From Verrucomicrobiota bacterium (GTDB taxonomy: Bacteria > Verrucomicrobiota > Verrucomicrobiia > Limisphaerales > UBA8199): a DNA stretch of 38,989 nucleotides. Location of the stretch: the NCBI GenBank assembly GCA_012517205.1, contig JAAYVL010000103.1, forward strand, positions 66,413 to 105,401. Reading direction: 5' to 3'. Positions within the stretch are counted from its first letter, which is position 1. Each line of letters begins with the position of its first letter. Under the pieces are notes generated by a model that was not told the origin of the DNA, did no database searches, and saw nothing but the letters and a program-made list of their open reading frames with translations. The position numbers and the translations under genes are program-made. This document shows positions 8,802 to 16,071 of the stretch, one piece after another.

Positions 8802-9395
8802 TTAATCCCTGGGCGGCTCGCTTTCCGGGGTGCGCGCCCGGGGTTCGCGCGCGGCCGCATCCGCGCCCCCCGCCGTCGTCACAAACGGCCCGCCCTCCAG
8901 CGGCGCGGCGCCGGTAAAGGCCACCTCCGGCACGTCGCTGGGCCGGCCGGCCAGGGGGAAATCCTTGCGCAGCGGGAAATAAGGGTAGCCCTCCCACATC
9001 AGGATGCGCCGCAGGTCGGGGTGCCCGCGGAAGCGCAGGCCCATCATGTCGTAAATCTCCCGCTCATGCCAGTCCGCCGTCCGCCAGACGCCGGTGACGG
9101 TGGGCAGTTCGCTCTGTTCCTCGCTCACCGCGGTCTTCAGCCGCAGCCAGCAATGGTGGCGGTAGGAGTAAAGATGATACACCACGGTGAAACGCGGGTC
9201 CTGGCCGTAGTTATCCACGCTGGTCATGTCCACCAGGTAATCAAAGCCCAGTTCCGCCTTGGCCGCGGCGCACACCTCGGGCATCCGCTCCGCCTCCGCC
9301 ACCCGCAGCGTGATTTCACCCCGGAACTCCGCCGGCGCGGAGACCAGGCCGGGGAATTGGGCTCCCAGTTGCAGTGCCAGTTCCCGCGCCGTCAT
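8802..9395 (-). CDS. nuoC: NADH-quinone oxidoreductase subunit C
   Basis: The 197-residue 30-kDa-type subunit of the peripheral arm. The diagnostic stretch [20 protein letters not shown] followed by [10 protein letters not shown] is intact, as is [16 protein letters not shown]. The last 40 residues are a low-complexity Ala/Pro/Arg/Glu tail absent from many homologues. The ATG overlaps the nuoB stop by 4 bp. Role is structural support between the NADH module and the quinone module. Confidence 0.95.
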   Translation of the reverse strand: MTARELALQLGAQFPGLVSAPAEFRGEITLRVAEAERMPEVCAAAKAELGFDYLVDMTSVDNYGQDPRFTVVYHLYSYRHHCWLRLKTAVSEEQSELPTVTGVWRTADWHEREIYDMMGLRFRGHPDLRRILMWEGYPYFPLRKDFPLAGRPSDVPEVAFTGAAPLEGGPFVTTAGGADAAAREPRARTPESEPPRD

Positions 9396-9934
9396 GCCAC
9401 TCGCTTCAGCGTGGCCAGCGACGGTTCGCCGGCCACTTTATCCTGCAGTTTCATCAGCGCGTCCAGCAGCGCCTCCGGGCGGGGCGGGCAGCCCCCCACA
9501 TACACATCCACCGGCAGCAGCCGGTCTATCCCCTGCAACACGGCGTAGCTGCGGTACATCCCCCCGGTGGAGGCGCACGCGCCCATGGCAATCACCCACT
9601 TGGGCTCGGGCATCTGCTCGAAGAGCCGCTGAACCACCCGCGCCATTTTATACGTCACCGTGCCCGAGACAATCATCACGTCCGATTGCCGGGGCGAGAA
9701 CCGCATCACCTCGGCCCCAAAGCGCGAGATGTCGTAGCGGCTGGCCCCGGTGCCCATCAGCTCGATGGCGCAGCACGCCAGCCCCATCGGCATCGGCCAC
9801 AGCGAATTCTTACGCCCCCAGTTCATCCCCCCCTCCAGCCCCCGGCGCAGCCAGTTCAACGCCGCCGAACGGCGGGTGACGATGACGTCGCCCTCTACCT
9901 TCGAGTTGTAGCCCAATTCGGTGCTTCGTTGCAT
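9392..9934 (-). CDS. nuoB: NADH-quinone oxidoreductase subunit B (cluster N2)
   Basis: This 180-residue subunit holds [4Fe-4S] cluster N2, the last electron donor to quinone. The ligands are visible in GLACCAIE (adjacent Cys pair), GACASTGG and [11 protein letters not shown]. The start at 9934 ([15 protein letters not shown]) matches the usual length; the frame is open to 10048 but that extension is not conserved-looking and would overlap a promoter candidate at 9972-9999. It is the first gene of the operon here. NuoA, which normally precedes NuoB, is not present upstream. Confidence 0.95.
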   Translation of the reverse strand: MQRSTELGYNSKVEGDVIVTRRSAALNWLRRGLEGGMNWGRKNSLWPMPMGLACCAIELMGTGASRYDISRFGAEVMRFSPRQSDVMIVSGTVTYKMARVVQRLFEQMPEPKWVIAMGACASTGGMYRSYAVLQGIDRLLPVDVYVGGCPPRPEALLDALMKLQDKVAGEPSLATLKRVA

Positions 9935-9971
9935 AGGTCCGCGCGGCGGTCGGGACTGCCGCACGCCCCAT

Positions 9972-9999
9972 AGCCTACCAACCGCCCCCGCGCCAGCAA
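9972..9999 (-). promoter_or_regulatory. Candidate promoter of the nuo operon
   Basis: Read on the minus strand, TTGCTG (9994-9999) and TAGGCT (9972-9977) are separated by 16 bp. Transcription would start near 9965, leaving a leader of about 30 bases before the nuoB ATG at 9934. The -35 is weak (3 of 6 against TTGACA), but the -10 resembles that of the M20 peptidase promoter (TAGCCT). Sequence match only. Confidence 0.4.
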
Positions 10000-10137
10000 G
10001 TTGAATCTGTGACTTTTCCGCGCCGGCCCGTGAATTCCCCCTCGACAATCCCCGTCTGATGATGAAATGCTCCGGTGGCCGCGCCCCGGGCCGCGGGCCG
10101 CGCGGGCGGCGATGGAACCATCAGCGTATTGACTTTT

Positions 10138-10392
10138 ATGAGACGGATTAAAATCTGGGTTCTGGCGGGTTGTATGGGCGGGTTGCTGGCCGGCTCCGCC
10201 CTGGCCGCGGAGGCGGCCCCCCGCAAGCTGACGTGCTGCGAAAAGGCCGCCGCCGAAGGCCGGGAGTGCCGGAATAAATGCTGCATCATCGCCCATAAAC
10301 AGGGCAAATCCTGCGAAAAGTGCAACCCCCACAAGGAAGACCTGAAGTTCCTCAAAAACGCCCCGCCGGCCGATAACGCCGCCGCGAAGTAA
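10138..10392 (+). CDS. Small exported Cys-rich protein of unknown function
   Basis: The 84-residue product starts MRRIKIWVLAGCMGGLLAG and has a clear signal peptide, probably cut after ALA near residue 22. The mature part holds seven cysteines in CCEKAAAEGRECRNKCCI and KSCEKCNPHKED, including two Cys-Cys pairs, with many Lys and Glu residues, then an Ala-rich end. The pattern could bind a metal or be disulfide-linked in the periplasm. I do not recognise the family. The frame is open upstream to 10075 but the signal peptide fixes the start at 10138. The gene is divergent from nuoB and convergent with the oxidoreductase gene, so it is probably transcribed alone. Confidence 0.7.
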   Translation: MRRIKIWVLAGCMGGLLAGSALAAEAAPRKLTCCEKAAAEGRECRNKCCIIAHKQGKSCEKCNPHKEDLKFLKNAPPADNAAAK

Positions 10393-10454
10393 GCCCCGCC
10401 CCCCGCTCCCGGGCGCCCCGGACAACGCCCCGCGGGCGGCCGCAGCCCCGCCGG

Positions 10455-11645
10455 CTACTGAAGCCCGTAGGCCGCGGCTACGGAAGCCCCAAGCTGCTCG
10501 GCGGCCAGCCGGCGCAGATCCACCACCGGGCCATGCGTGACCCCCTCCGGCGATTTCGCGCCGGTGGCCAGGCTTTTTTCGGCCCCCTCGAGGACCAGGG
10601 TGGTGTAAAAACCGAGGGTCATCGGGTGAAACGCCGCCGCACGCTCGGCGTCGGAGCACCGGCCATTGCGCAGCGCCAGGATTTGCTGGTACAACCGCCC
10701 GGGGCTGCTGATGCCGTAGCCCGTCACGGTGTTGTCTTTCTCGAAATTACGGAACAGGGGATTGACCTCCGTCAGCCCGTCCGCGTGAACTTCCCGCAGC
10801 CCGGGCGTGCCCAGCCCCAGGTCCATCAGCCCCTCGGAGCAGAGGATGCGCCCGGATTGAACCGTGACGGATTCCGCGGAATTGGGCACGGCCCAGCCGG
10901 TGATGATATGCGCCTGGGCCCCGGTCGTGAACCGGATCTCCGTATCCACCAGGTCGTAGCCGTTGACCGGGATGGGCTTGAGCGCGGGCAGCTTCTGGGA
11001 ATAGCCGGTGGCCCGGACCTGGACGGGGATGAGGTTGACGATCTTCATCAGCGCGTCGGCCATGTGCACCGTGAGGAACGATACCGGCGTGTTCTTCTCG
11101 GCAAAGTCCGCCGAGGCAAAAAACCGCGGGGAATGATTGGGGTCCGCCACCCACAGCTTGTCCAGCATGTAGAAGACCGCGGTTTGGAACGTGCCGTAGC
11201 GGCCCCGCTGGAACCGCGCCTCGGCTTCCTTGATGCGCGGGTCTTCGCGCTTGTGGAAATCAATGCCCAGGAACCGCCCCGACTCCCGCGCCGCCGCGAT
11301 CATCGCGTGGGCGTCCCGCACCGTGGCGGCCGTCGGCTTGGGCACCACCACATCCAGCCCGGCGCGCAGCGCGTCCACCGTCGGCGCGCAGTGCAGGTGG
11401 TCGGGGGTGTTGACCTGAACGGCGTCCAGCTCGACCTTGGCCAGCAGCTCGCGATGGTCGGCAAAGCGCCGTTCCGCGGGAATGCCGGCCAGGTTGCCAA
11501 ACCAGTTGCGATACGGCTCGTTGGGATCGGCCACGGCGCAAACGTCCAGCAGCGGGGAATACTGGCTGCGGAAATACAGGTATTGATAAATCTCACGGAC
11601 GACCGAGCCGGAGCCGATGACACCGAGTCTGAGTTGGGTTTTCAT
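10455..11645 (-). CDS. Gfo/Idh/MocA-family NAD(P)-dependent oxidoreductase
   Basis: The 396-residue product has an N-terminal Rossmann domain with LGVIGSGSVVREIY for the dinucleotide, then VQVNTPDHLHCAPTVDAL and VVVPKPTAATVRDA. The family's EKP catalytic motif appears here as PKP, keeping the Lys. A second conserved region, GRFLGIDFHKREDPRIKEA, leads into the C-terminal alpha/beta domain. Members act on sugars, inositols or modified saccharides; the substrate cannot be told from sequence. It starts 5 bp after the stop of the M20 peptidase gene, so the two are probably one transcript. Confidence 0.85.
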   Translation of the reverse strand: MKTQLRLGVIGSGSVVREIYQYLYFRSQYSPLLDVCAVADPNEPYRNWFGNLAGIPAERRFADHRELLAKVELDAVQVNTPDHLHCAPTVDALRAGLDVVVPKPTAATVRDAHAMIAAARESGRFLGIDFHKREDPRIKEAEARFQRGRYGTFQTAVFYMLDKLWVADPNHSPRFFASADFAEKNTPVSFLTVHMADALMKIVNLIPVQVRATGYSQKLPALKPIPVNGYDLVDTEIRFTTGAQAHIITGWAVPNSAESVTVQSGRILCSEGLMDLGLGTPGLREVHADGLTEVNPLFRNFEKDNTVTGYGISSPGRLYQQILALRNGRCSDAERAAAFHPMTLGFYTTLVLEGAEKSLATGAKSPEGVTHGPVVDLRRLAAEQLGASVAAAYGLQ

Positions 11646-11650
11646 AGTGA

Positions 11651-13465
11651 TTACGCGAGCGTTCCCGTCTGCCGCAGAATAAAGATCGCCAGGAACTCGA
11701 CGGCGGCGCGGAGGTCCTCCAGCCGGATTTGCTCCTCGTCGGAGTGGGCGAAAGCCAGTTGCCCCGGGCCAAAGGTCAGCACCTCCAGCTCCGGGTATTC
11801 AGTGGCGAACAGGCGCGCATCGCAGGAAACCGTCCAGCCCAGGATGGGCTCGTCCCGCCAAAAGCCCCCCAGCTTCGCCGCCGCCACCGCGTGGCGAACC
11901 GACCGGGAATCCGGGTCGCCATCGAACGCCACGTTATGCAGCTTCTCGTAGGCGACCGTGACCACGTCCTCGCCGCGCTCGAACCGTCCGATGCGGCGGA
12001 GGTAATTGCCCGCCCCGCGCTGGGCCGCTTGGCGGAGCCGTTCCATGACTTCCGTGATGCCGTGCGTGGGAATAAACCCCTGGCCCCCCTCCAGCACGAG
12101 CGCCGCGCCGGGCGGCAGCCCCTCGCCGTGCGCCGGGCGGGCGAGCTCGAAAGCCACGCGCCCCTGGGCGCGGGCCTCCAGCTTCGCCCGCGAAAACACG
12201 AGGCTCCGAACCAGGTGGGCCATCTTCGTGATGGCCCCGTCGCGCTCGCGAATGGCGCCCATGTGGCCGGTCGCGCCATGCACGTCCACCCGGAAACCAT
12301 CGCTCTCCCGCCGCCAATCGTAATGGCGCGCCACCATCGGCTTGCCGGTCGCCGGATCCGTCACCCGGGTCTTGTCCCCATACAGGCCCAGGTAGCCCGC
12401 CAACCCGGCCTCCAGGCAGTCCTCCACCAGCAATTCCGTCGGGCGATCCGGCGCGCGGTCAAAGCGGATGGCGAAGCTGACCTCGCCGCAAATCCGGCTC
12501 GGGTGCTCGCCAAAAGGGCCGATCATGCCGTGGCACGTCTGCACCGGCCGCTGCGGGAAGAGCGGGTGGCGGCTCTCGGCGCGGAGGGCGGCGCCTTCTT
12601 TCTCCAGCTCCTCGTTGACGAACGCAAACATCTCGAACGCCGAAACCCCCGGCGGCGCGTTCAAAACGGCCCGATACCACACCGCGCCGCGGTTGGCCGG
12701 GTGAATCTTCAAATCGGTGCACTCGGCCACGAGAATGCTGTCGTAAAACTTCCGCAACTCCCGATCCACGGCGAGCGAGAGCGACCCGTTGCCGCCCGTT
12801 TCCTCCTCGACCACCAGCATCGCCAGCACGTTGCGGTTCAGCCGCCGCCCGGCGCGGGCCAGGACTTCGGAAAGCACTTTGAGCGCGGCGACGATGCCCA
12901 CCAGCGGGCCCTTGTCATCGCACGCGCCGCGGCCATAAACCGTGTCGTCCTGGACCCGCGGGGGAAAATAAGGCGCCACGACATCTATATGGGCGTTGAG
13001 GGCCACGGACTGGCCCCCGCCGGCGCCCCCGCCGCCGCCGGGAACAAAATAAAGCAGGTTGCTCCGGTTGGCATACGTCGCTTCCGGCGACAAGCCCTGC
13101 GGCCGCCGGGGGGTCTTGGTGAAATGCAGCAGCGAATAGTTCGGATGCGCTTGAATGCCCGGATTGATCGGCCGGCGTTCGAGGCGCGCATCGGCAAAAG
13201 CCAGGCCGCCCAGCTCGCGCTCGAGAATGCGAAAACAAGCCGCCTCCGCCGCCTGCATCTGCGCAACCTTTGGATTGGGAGTGGTATCAATCCGGCACAA
13301 CTCGAGCAGCAGTTCCCGCAAATACCGCCGGAAAGCGGCCGTGCGGGTGCGGGCAAAGATATCGCGCACCAGGGGCGGCAAAGCCGGGCTGGCCGCGGAC
13401 TTCTTCCGTTGGGCGGTTGGGCGCGGGCGCGGAGGGCTTTGGCTCACGGTGCGTTTTGTTGACAT
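11651..13465 (-). CDS. M20-family metallopeptidase (dipeptidase/deacylase-like)
   Basis: A 604-residue zinc-dependent hydrolase of the M20 clan. The metal and catalytic residues are all visible: H159 and D161 in NAHIDVV, D183 in GRGACDDKG, the Glu cluster E220-E222 in VVEEETGG, D251 in ECTD, and H574 in LAFAHSDEE. The dimerisation-type domain lies between. The first 30 residues are basic and Ser/Pro-rich, with no signal peptide. The start at 13465 sits just after a good promoter candidate; the frame is open to 13594 but would run through that promoter. It is longer than typical M20 enzymes (about 400-480), with inserts in the middle. Substrate is unknown. Confidence 0.85.
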   Translation of the reverse strand: MSTKRTVSQSPPRPRPTAQRKKSAASPALPPLVRDIFARTRTAAFRRYLRELLLELCRIDTTPNPKVAQMQAAEAACFRILERELGGLAFADARLERRPINPGIQAHPNYSLLHFTKTPRRPQGLSPEATYANRSNLLYFVPGGGGGAGGGQSVALNAHIDVVAPYFPPRVQDDTVYGRGACDDKGPLVGIVAALKVLSEVLARAGRRLNRNVLAMLVVEEETGGNGSLSLAVDRELRKFYDSILVAECTDLKIHPANRGAVWYRAVLNAPPGVSAFEMFAFVNEELEKEGAALRAESRHPLFPQRPVQTCHGMIGPFGEHPSRICGEVSFAIRFDRAPDRPTELLVEDCLEAGLAGYLGLYGDKTRVTDPATGKPMVARHYDWRRESDGFRVDVHGATGHMGAIRERDGAITKMAHLVRSLVFSRAKLEARAQGRVAFELARPAHGEGLPPGAALVLEGGQGFIPTHGITEVMERLRQAAQRGAGNYLRRIGRFERGEDVVTVAYEKLHNVAFDGDPDSRSVRHAVAAAKLGGFWRDEPILGWTVSCDARLFATEYPELEVLTFGPGQLAFAHSDEEQIRLEDLRAAVEFLAIFILRQTGTLA

Positions 13466-13484
13466 GGTTTCTCGAAGCCCTGAC

Positions 13485-13512
13485 AGGCTAGCAAAAGCAC
13501 CCCGGCTGTCAA
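13485..13512 (-). promoter_or_regulatory. Promoter of the M20 peptidase-Gfo/Idh operon
   Basis: On the minus strand a perfect TTGACA (13507-13512) and TAGCCT (13485-13490) are 16 bp apart. The predicted start near 13478 leaves a leader of about 13 bases before the ATG at 13465. This is the best -35 match that has a good -10 partner in the window. Confidence 0.55.
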
Positions 13513-13576
13513 GGCAAAGCTTTCCCCGCCACAAATAACCGGCCTCCCACCCCGCCAAAGCGTTTCCAGCCCGGAC

Positions 13577-13593
13577 TGTCCAATTATTGGACA
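13577..13593. promoter_or_regulatory. Perfect 17-bp dyad, operator-like site
   Basis: TGTCCAAT-T-ATTGGACA has two perfectly complementary 8-bp arms around one central base. It stands in an A/T-richer patch about 65 bp upstream of the M20 promoter -35 and over 400 bp from tatD. Size and symmetry fit a binding site for a dimeric regulator. It does not match the LexA box I recall for Verrucomicrobia (TGTTC-N4-GAACA). No regulator gene is adjacent. Confidence 0.5.
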
Positions 13594-13682
13594 CTTAAGC
13601 AGCCTGCACCCCCACCCCTCGCTTCCCAACCCGCCCAACCACGTTTTCCGCCCAATTTCCCCTGTTTATAGCCATATTATGG

Positions 13683-13801
13683 CTGCCAAATAGCCGTGTA
13701 CAAGGGGTGTACAAGGGATGCCCACCGGGTGTACGTCGGAAAATTTGATGAGCATCCGGTGAGCATCCCTTGTACACCCCTTGTACACGGCGCTTTGGCA
13801 G
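13683..13801. repeat. 119-bp inverted repeat made of 11-bp GTGTAC units
   Basis: Two 39-bp arms, 13683-13721 and 13763-13801, are reverse complements with only two mismatches; 29 bp (13693-13721 against 13763-13791) match perfectly. Pairing partly continues inward through CACCGG. The left arm is a run of 11-bp units: GTGTACAAGGG (13696-13706), GTGTACAAGGG (13707-13717), ATGCCCACCGG (13718-13728) and GTGTACGTCGG (13729-13739). TGTACA is itself palindromic. The surrounding 13466-14020 holds no convincing gene, only the M20 promoter and the 17-bp dyad. A related 11-bp-unit repeat lies at 38903-38989. It could form a long hairpin in DNA or RNA or act as a phased binding site. Confidence 0.85.
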
Positions 13802-14020
13802 GGTATTTTACCCCTGTCAGGAGGGTGGAGGGGCGGATTGACTGCTTATTGGAGTTGGAAGGCTTCGAGGGGCTTGAAGCTCGCGCGCCGGGCTGGCGGG
13901 CGTTCCTGCGGCGCTGGAAATCGCCGGGACAGGGTGGGGGAAAGGGGGGTGGCGGGGTTTTTTGAGGCGGGATATTTGCGCTGTTGCGGTAGCGGGCGTT
14001 GCGGGCCAAACTGGGCTGGT

Positions 14021-14839
14021 ATGGCTGTATTCTATGATACTCACGCCCATTTGGGGCGTCGTGAGTTTGCGGAAGACCTGCCCCAGGTCATTGCGCGGGC
14101 GGAGGCGGCGGGGATTGGCCGGATTATTACCATTGGCACCGATCAGGCCAGCAGCGAGCGCGCGGTGGAGCTGGCGGAGCGGTATCCGCAGGTATATGCG
14201 GCGGTGGGGTGGCATCCCTCGCAGGCGGCGGAAGCGCCGGAGGATTTTCGGCCGGCCTTGCGCGAGCTGGCCGGGCACCGCAAGGTGGTCGCGCTGGGGG
14301 AGACGGGACTGGATTACTACCGTCTGCCGCGCCGCCCGGAGGGGGCCCCGGCGGGGGCGGAGGCCCGGGACAAGGCCCGGCAGGCGGATTTGTTTCGGCA
14401 GCACCTGGAAGTGGCGGCTGAAACGGGGCTGGGTTGCATCATTCACCAGCGCAGTTCGCTGGAAGATACGCTGGCCCTGGTGCGGCCGTTTGCCGGCCGG
14501 GTGCGCGGGGTGTTCCACTGCTTTGCCGAAGACGCGGCGGCTGGGCGGCGCATCGCGGACCTGGGATGCCTGGTCAGCTTCACCGGGATCGTGACCTATA
14601 AGAACGCGCCGCTCGTCCGCGAAACGCTGGCGGCGACGCCGCTCGGCCAGTTCATGCTGGAAACCGACTGCCCGTTTCTGGCGCCCATGCCTTACCGGGG
14701 CAAACGCTGCGAGCCCGCCTACGTGCGGGAGATCGCCGCGGCCGTCGCGCAGGTGAAAGGCTGTTCGCTCGATGAATTAAGCGCGGCCACCTGCGCGGCT
14801 GCCGAAAAGTTCTTTGCCCGGCCGGCGGCGGGCGGATAG
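14021..14839 (+). CDS. tatD: TatD-family metal-dependent hydrolase (DNase-like)
   Basis: A 272-residue TIM-barrel hydrolase. The metal ligands are visible: THAHLG with H8 and H10, the Glu in ALGETGLDYY, the His in IIHQRSS and in VFHCFAED, and the Asp in LETDCPFLAP. Family members act as 3'-5' exonucleases or deoxyribonucleases on damaged DNA. The start at 14021 gives the canonical N-terminus; the open frame upstream to 13781 runs through the inverted repeat and is not coding. It stands alone, 207 bp before the secretion-like operon. Confidence 0.92.
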   Translation: MAVFYDTHAHLGRREFAEDLPQVIARAEAAGIGRIITIGTDQASSERAVELAERYPQVYAAVGWHPSQAAEAPEDFRPALRELAGHRKVVALGETGLDYYRLPRRPEGAPAGAEARDKARQADLFRQHLEVAAETGLGCIIHQRSSLEDTLALVRPFAGRVRGVFHCFAEDAAAGRRIADLGCLVSFTGIVTYKNAPLVRETLAATPLGQFMLETDCPFLAPMPYRGKRCEPAYVREIAAAVAQVKGCSLDELSAATCAAAEKFFARPAAGG

Positions 14840-14983
14840 GCCGGACGCCTCCGCCGACGGCATCGGCCCGCGCGGGCGTCCCGGCGCCCGCGGGCGAGCG
14901 CGGGAGGACGGGAGGGCGCATGGCCGCCGGATCCGGTTTTCCCGCTTGCGCTCCGTGTGCTACGGTTTGTGGAGGTGACGCGC

Positions 14984-15040
14984 GTGACGATTTCCCGGTT
15001 GCCCGGTCAAACTCTGACGATGATGCGAATGGCGTTATAG
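14984..15040 (+). CDS. Possible 18-codon leader peptide ahead of the GspF-like operon
   Basis: A GTG at 14984 follows a strong Shine-Dalgarno sequence, GGAGGTGA at 14971-14978, rare in this window. It encodes MTISRLPGQTLTMMRMAL and stops with TAG at 15038-15040, six bases before the ATG of the next gene and in the same frame. It may couple ribosomes to that gene by termination and reinitiation. A possible -10 (TACGGT) lies just upstream. It could also be chance. Confidence 0.3.
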   Translation: MTISRLPGQTLTMMRMAL

Positions 15041-15046
15041 CGGGTC

Positions 15047-16060
15047 ATGAAGCACGACGAATTTGCCTTTTTCAATCAGCAACTGGCGGCGATGCTCCGC
15101 GAGGATATTCCGCTGGAGGGGGCGCTGCGGCAGTTGTGCGCCGGGATGCGCAAGGGGCCGCTGCGCGACGAGTTGCAGCGCCTGGAGGCGGACCTGGCCG
15201 GGGGCGCGCCCCTGCCGGACGCCCTGTCCCGCCGCGCCCTGCCGGAACTCTACCGCCGGATGGTGACGATCGGCGTCCGCGGCAACGATCTGCCCGGGGT
15301 GCTGCTCTTGCTGGCGGACCATTACCACCGCCACAACACGCTTTGGGCGCGCCTCAAAGGATTGCTGCTGTACCCGCTGATCGTCCTGGTCGTGGCGCTG
15401 GGATTGACGCTGGTTTTAACGCTGATCCTGAAGTGGTTTCTGGCGGAAATCCGCGGGGCGCCAGAGCTGCTAGAGTGGGGCGGTCGCTGGCGCCTGTTTG
15501 GCCAGTGGCCCGTGGAGATCCTGATTTGGTTCCCGCCCATCGCCCTGGCGCTGGGGGCGCTGGCGGGCGTGGTGGCGGCAACCCTGCCGGCTTGCCGCGC
15601 GCGGCTGCGCTGGCGGCTGCCGGCCTTTCGCGAAGCCAGCCTGGCGCAACTGGCTTCGGCGATCGCCTTGATGCTCAAGAACGGCGCGACTTTGCCCGAA
15701 GCCCTGGCCCTGGCGGAGGCGCTCGAGAGCCATACCCCGGCGGCCGCTCCCCTTGCCCGCTGGCGGCGGCGGCTGGAGGCCGGCCAGGGCAAACCCGCGG
15801 ATTGGGATGCGGAGAATCGCCCCTTTCCGCCGTTGTTCCTGTGGCTGGTGCAGCGGAGCGGCGAGGACGTGGCGGCGGGCTTCCAGCAGGCGGCGGATCT
15901 CTACCGGGCGCGCGCTTCCTATCGCATCGAGATGATGCTGTACGGGGCGTTGCCGGTTGCCATCGTGCTGTTGGGTCTGATGGTGCTCTGGCAAGCCGCC
16001 CCGGGGGTGATCTGGCTGACTCGGTTAGGGGACTTTTTGTACTTGGTGGGCTCTTTCTAA
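15047..16060 (+). CDS. GspF/PilC-like type II secretion F-domain membrane protein (first copy)
   Basis: This 337-residue inner-membrane protein resembles the platform protein of type II secretion and type IV pilus machines. Two T2SSF-type helical bundles are visible at about residues 7-105 (FAFFNQQLAAMLREDIPLEGALRQL) and 199-295 (LAQLASAIALMLKNGATLPEAL). Membrane helices lie near 106-131, 157-179 and 298-318, the usual GspF topology. It is somewhat shorter than typical (about 400). It heads a six-gene run in which the four later junctions overlap. A second F-like protein follows after 11 bp. No ATPase of the GspE/PilB type is encoded nearby. Confidence 0.8.
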   Translation: MKHDEFAFFNQQLAAMLREDIPLEGALRQLCAGMRKGPLRDELQRLEADLAGGAPLPDALSRRALPELYRRMVTIGVRGNDLPGVLLLLADHYHRHNTLWARLKGLLLYPLIVLVVALGLTLVLTLILKWFLAEIRGAPELLEWGGRWRLFGQWPVEILIWFPPIALALGALAGVVAATLPACRARLRWRLPAFREASLAQLASAIALMLKNGATLPEALALAEALESHTPAAAPLARWRRRLEAGQGKPADWDAENRPFPPLFLWLVQRSGEDVAAGFQQAADLYRARASYRIEMMLYGALPVAIVLLGLMVLWQAAPGVIWLTRLGDFLYLVGSF

Positions 16061-16071
16061 AGGGATCGGTT

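Noticed and set aside
9935-10048. Longer NuoB starting at 10048
   Set aside because: The added 38 residues do not resemble NuoB, and the extension would include the promoter candidate.
13683-13801. CRISPR array
   Set aside because: The units are 11 bp and directly adjacent, with no spacers and no cas genes.
13696-13965. An 89-codon frame starting in the inverted repeat
   Set aside because: Its first third is only the translated repeat arms, and the rest shows no protein-like pattern; it overlaps a structural repeat.
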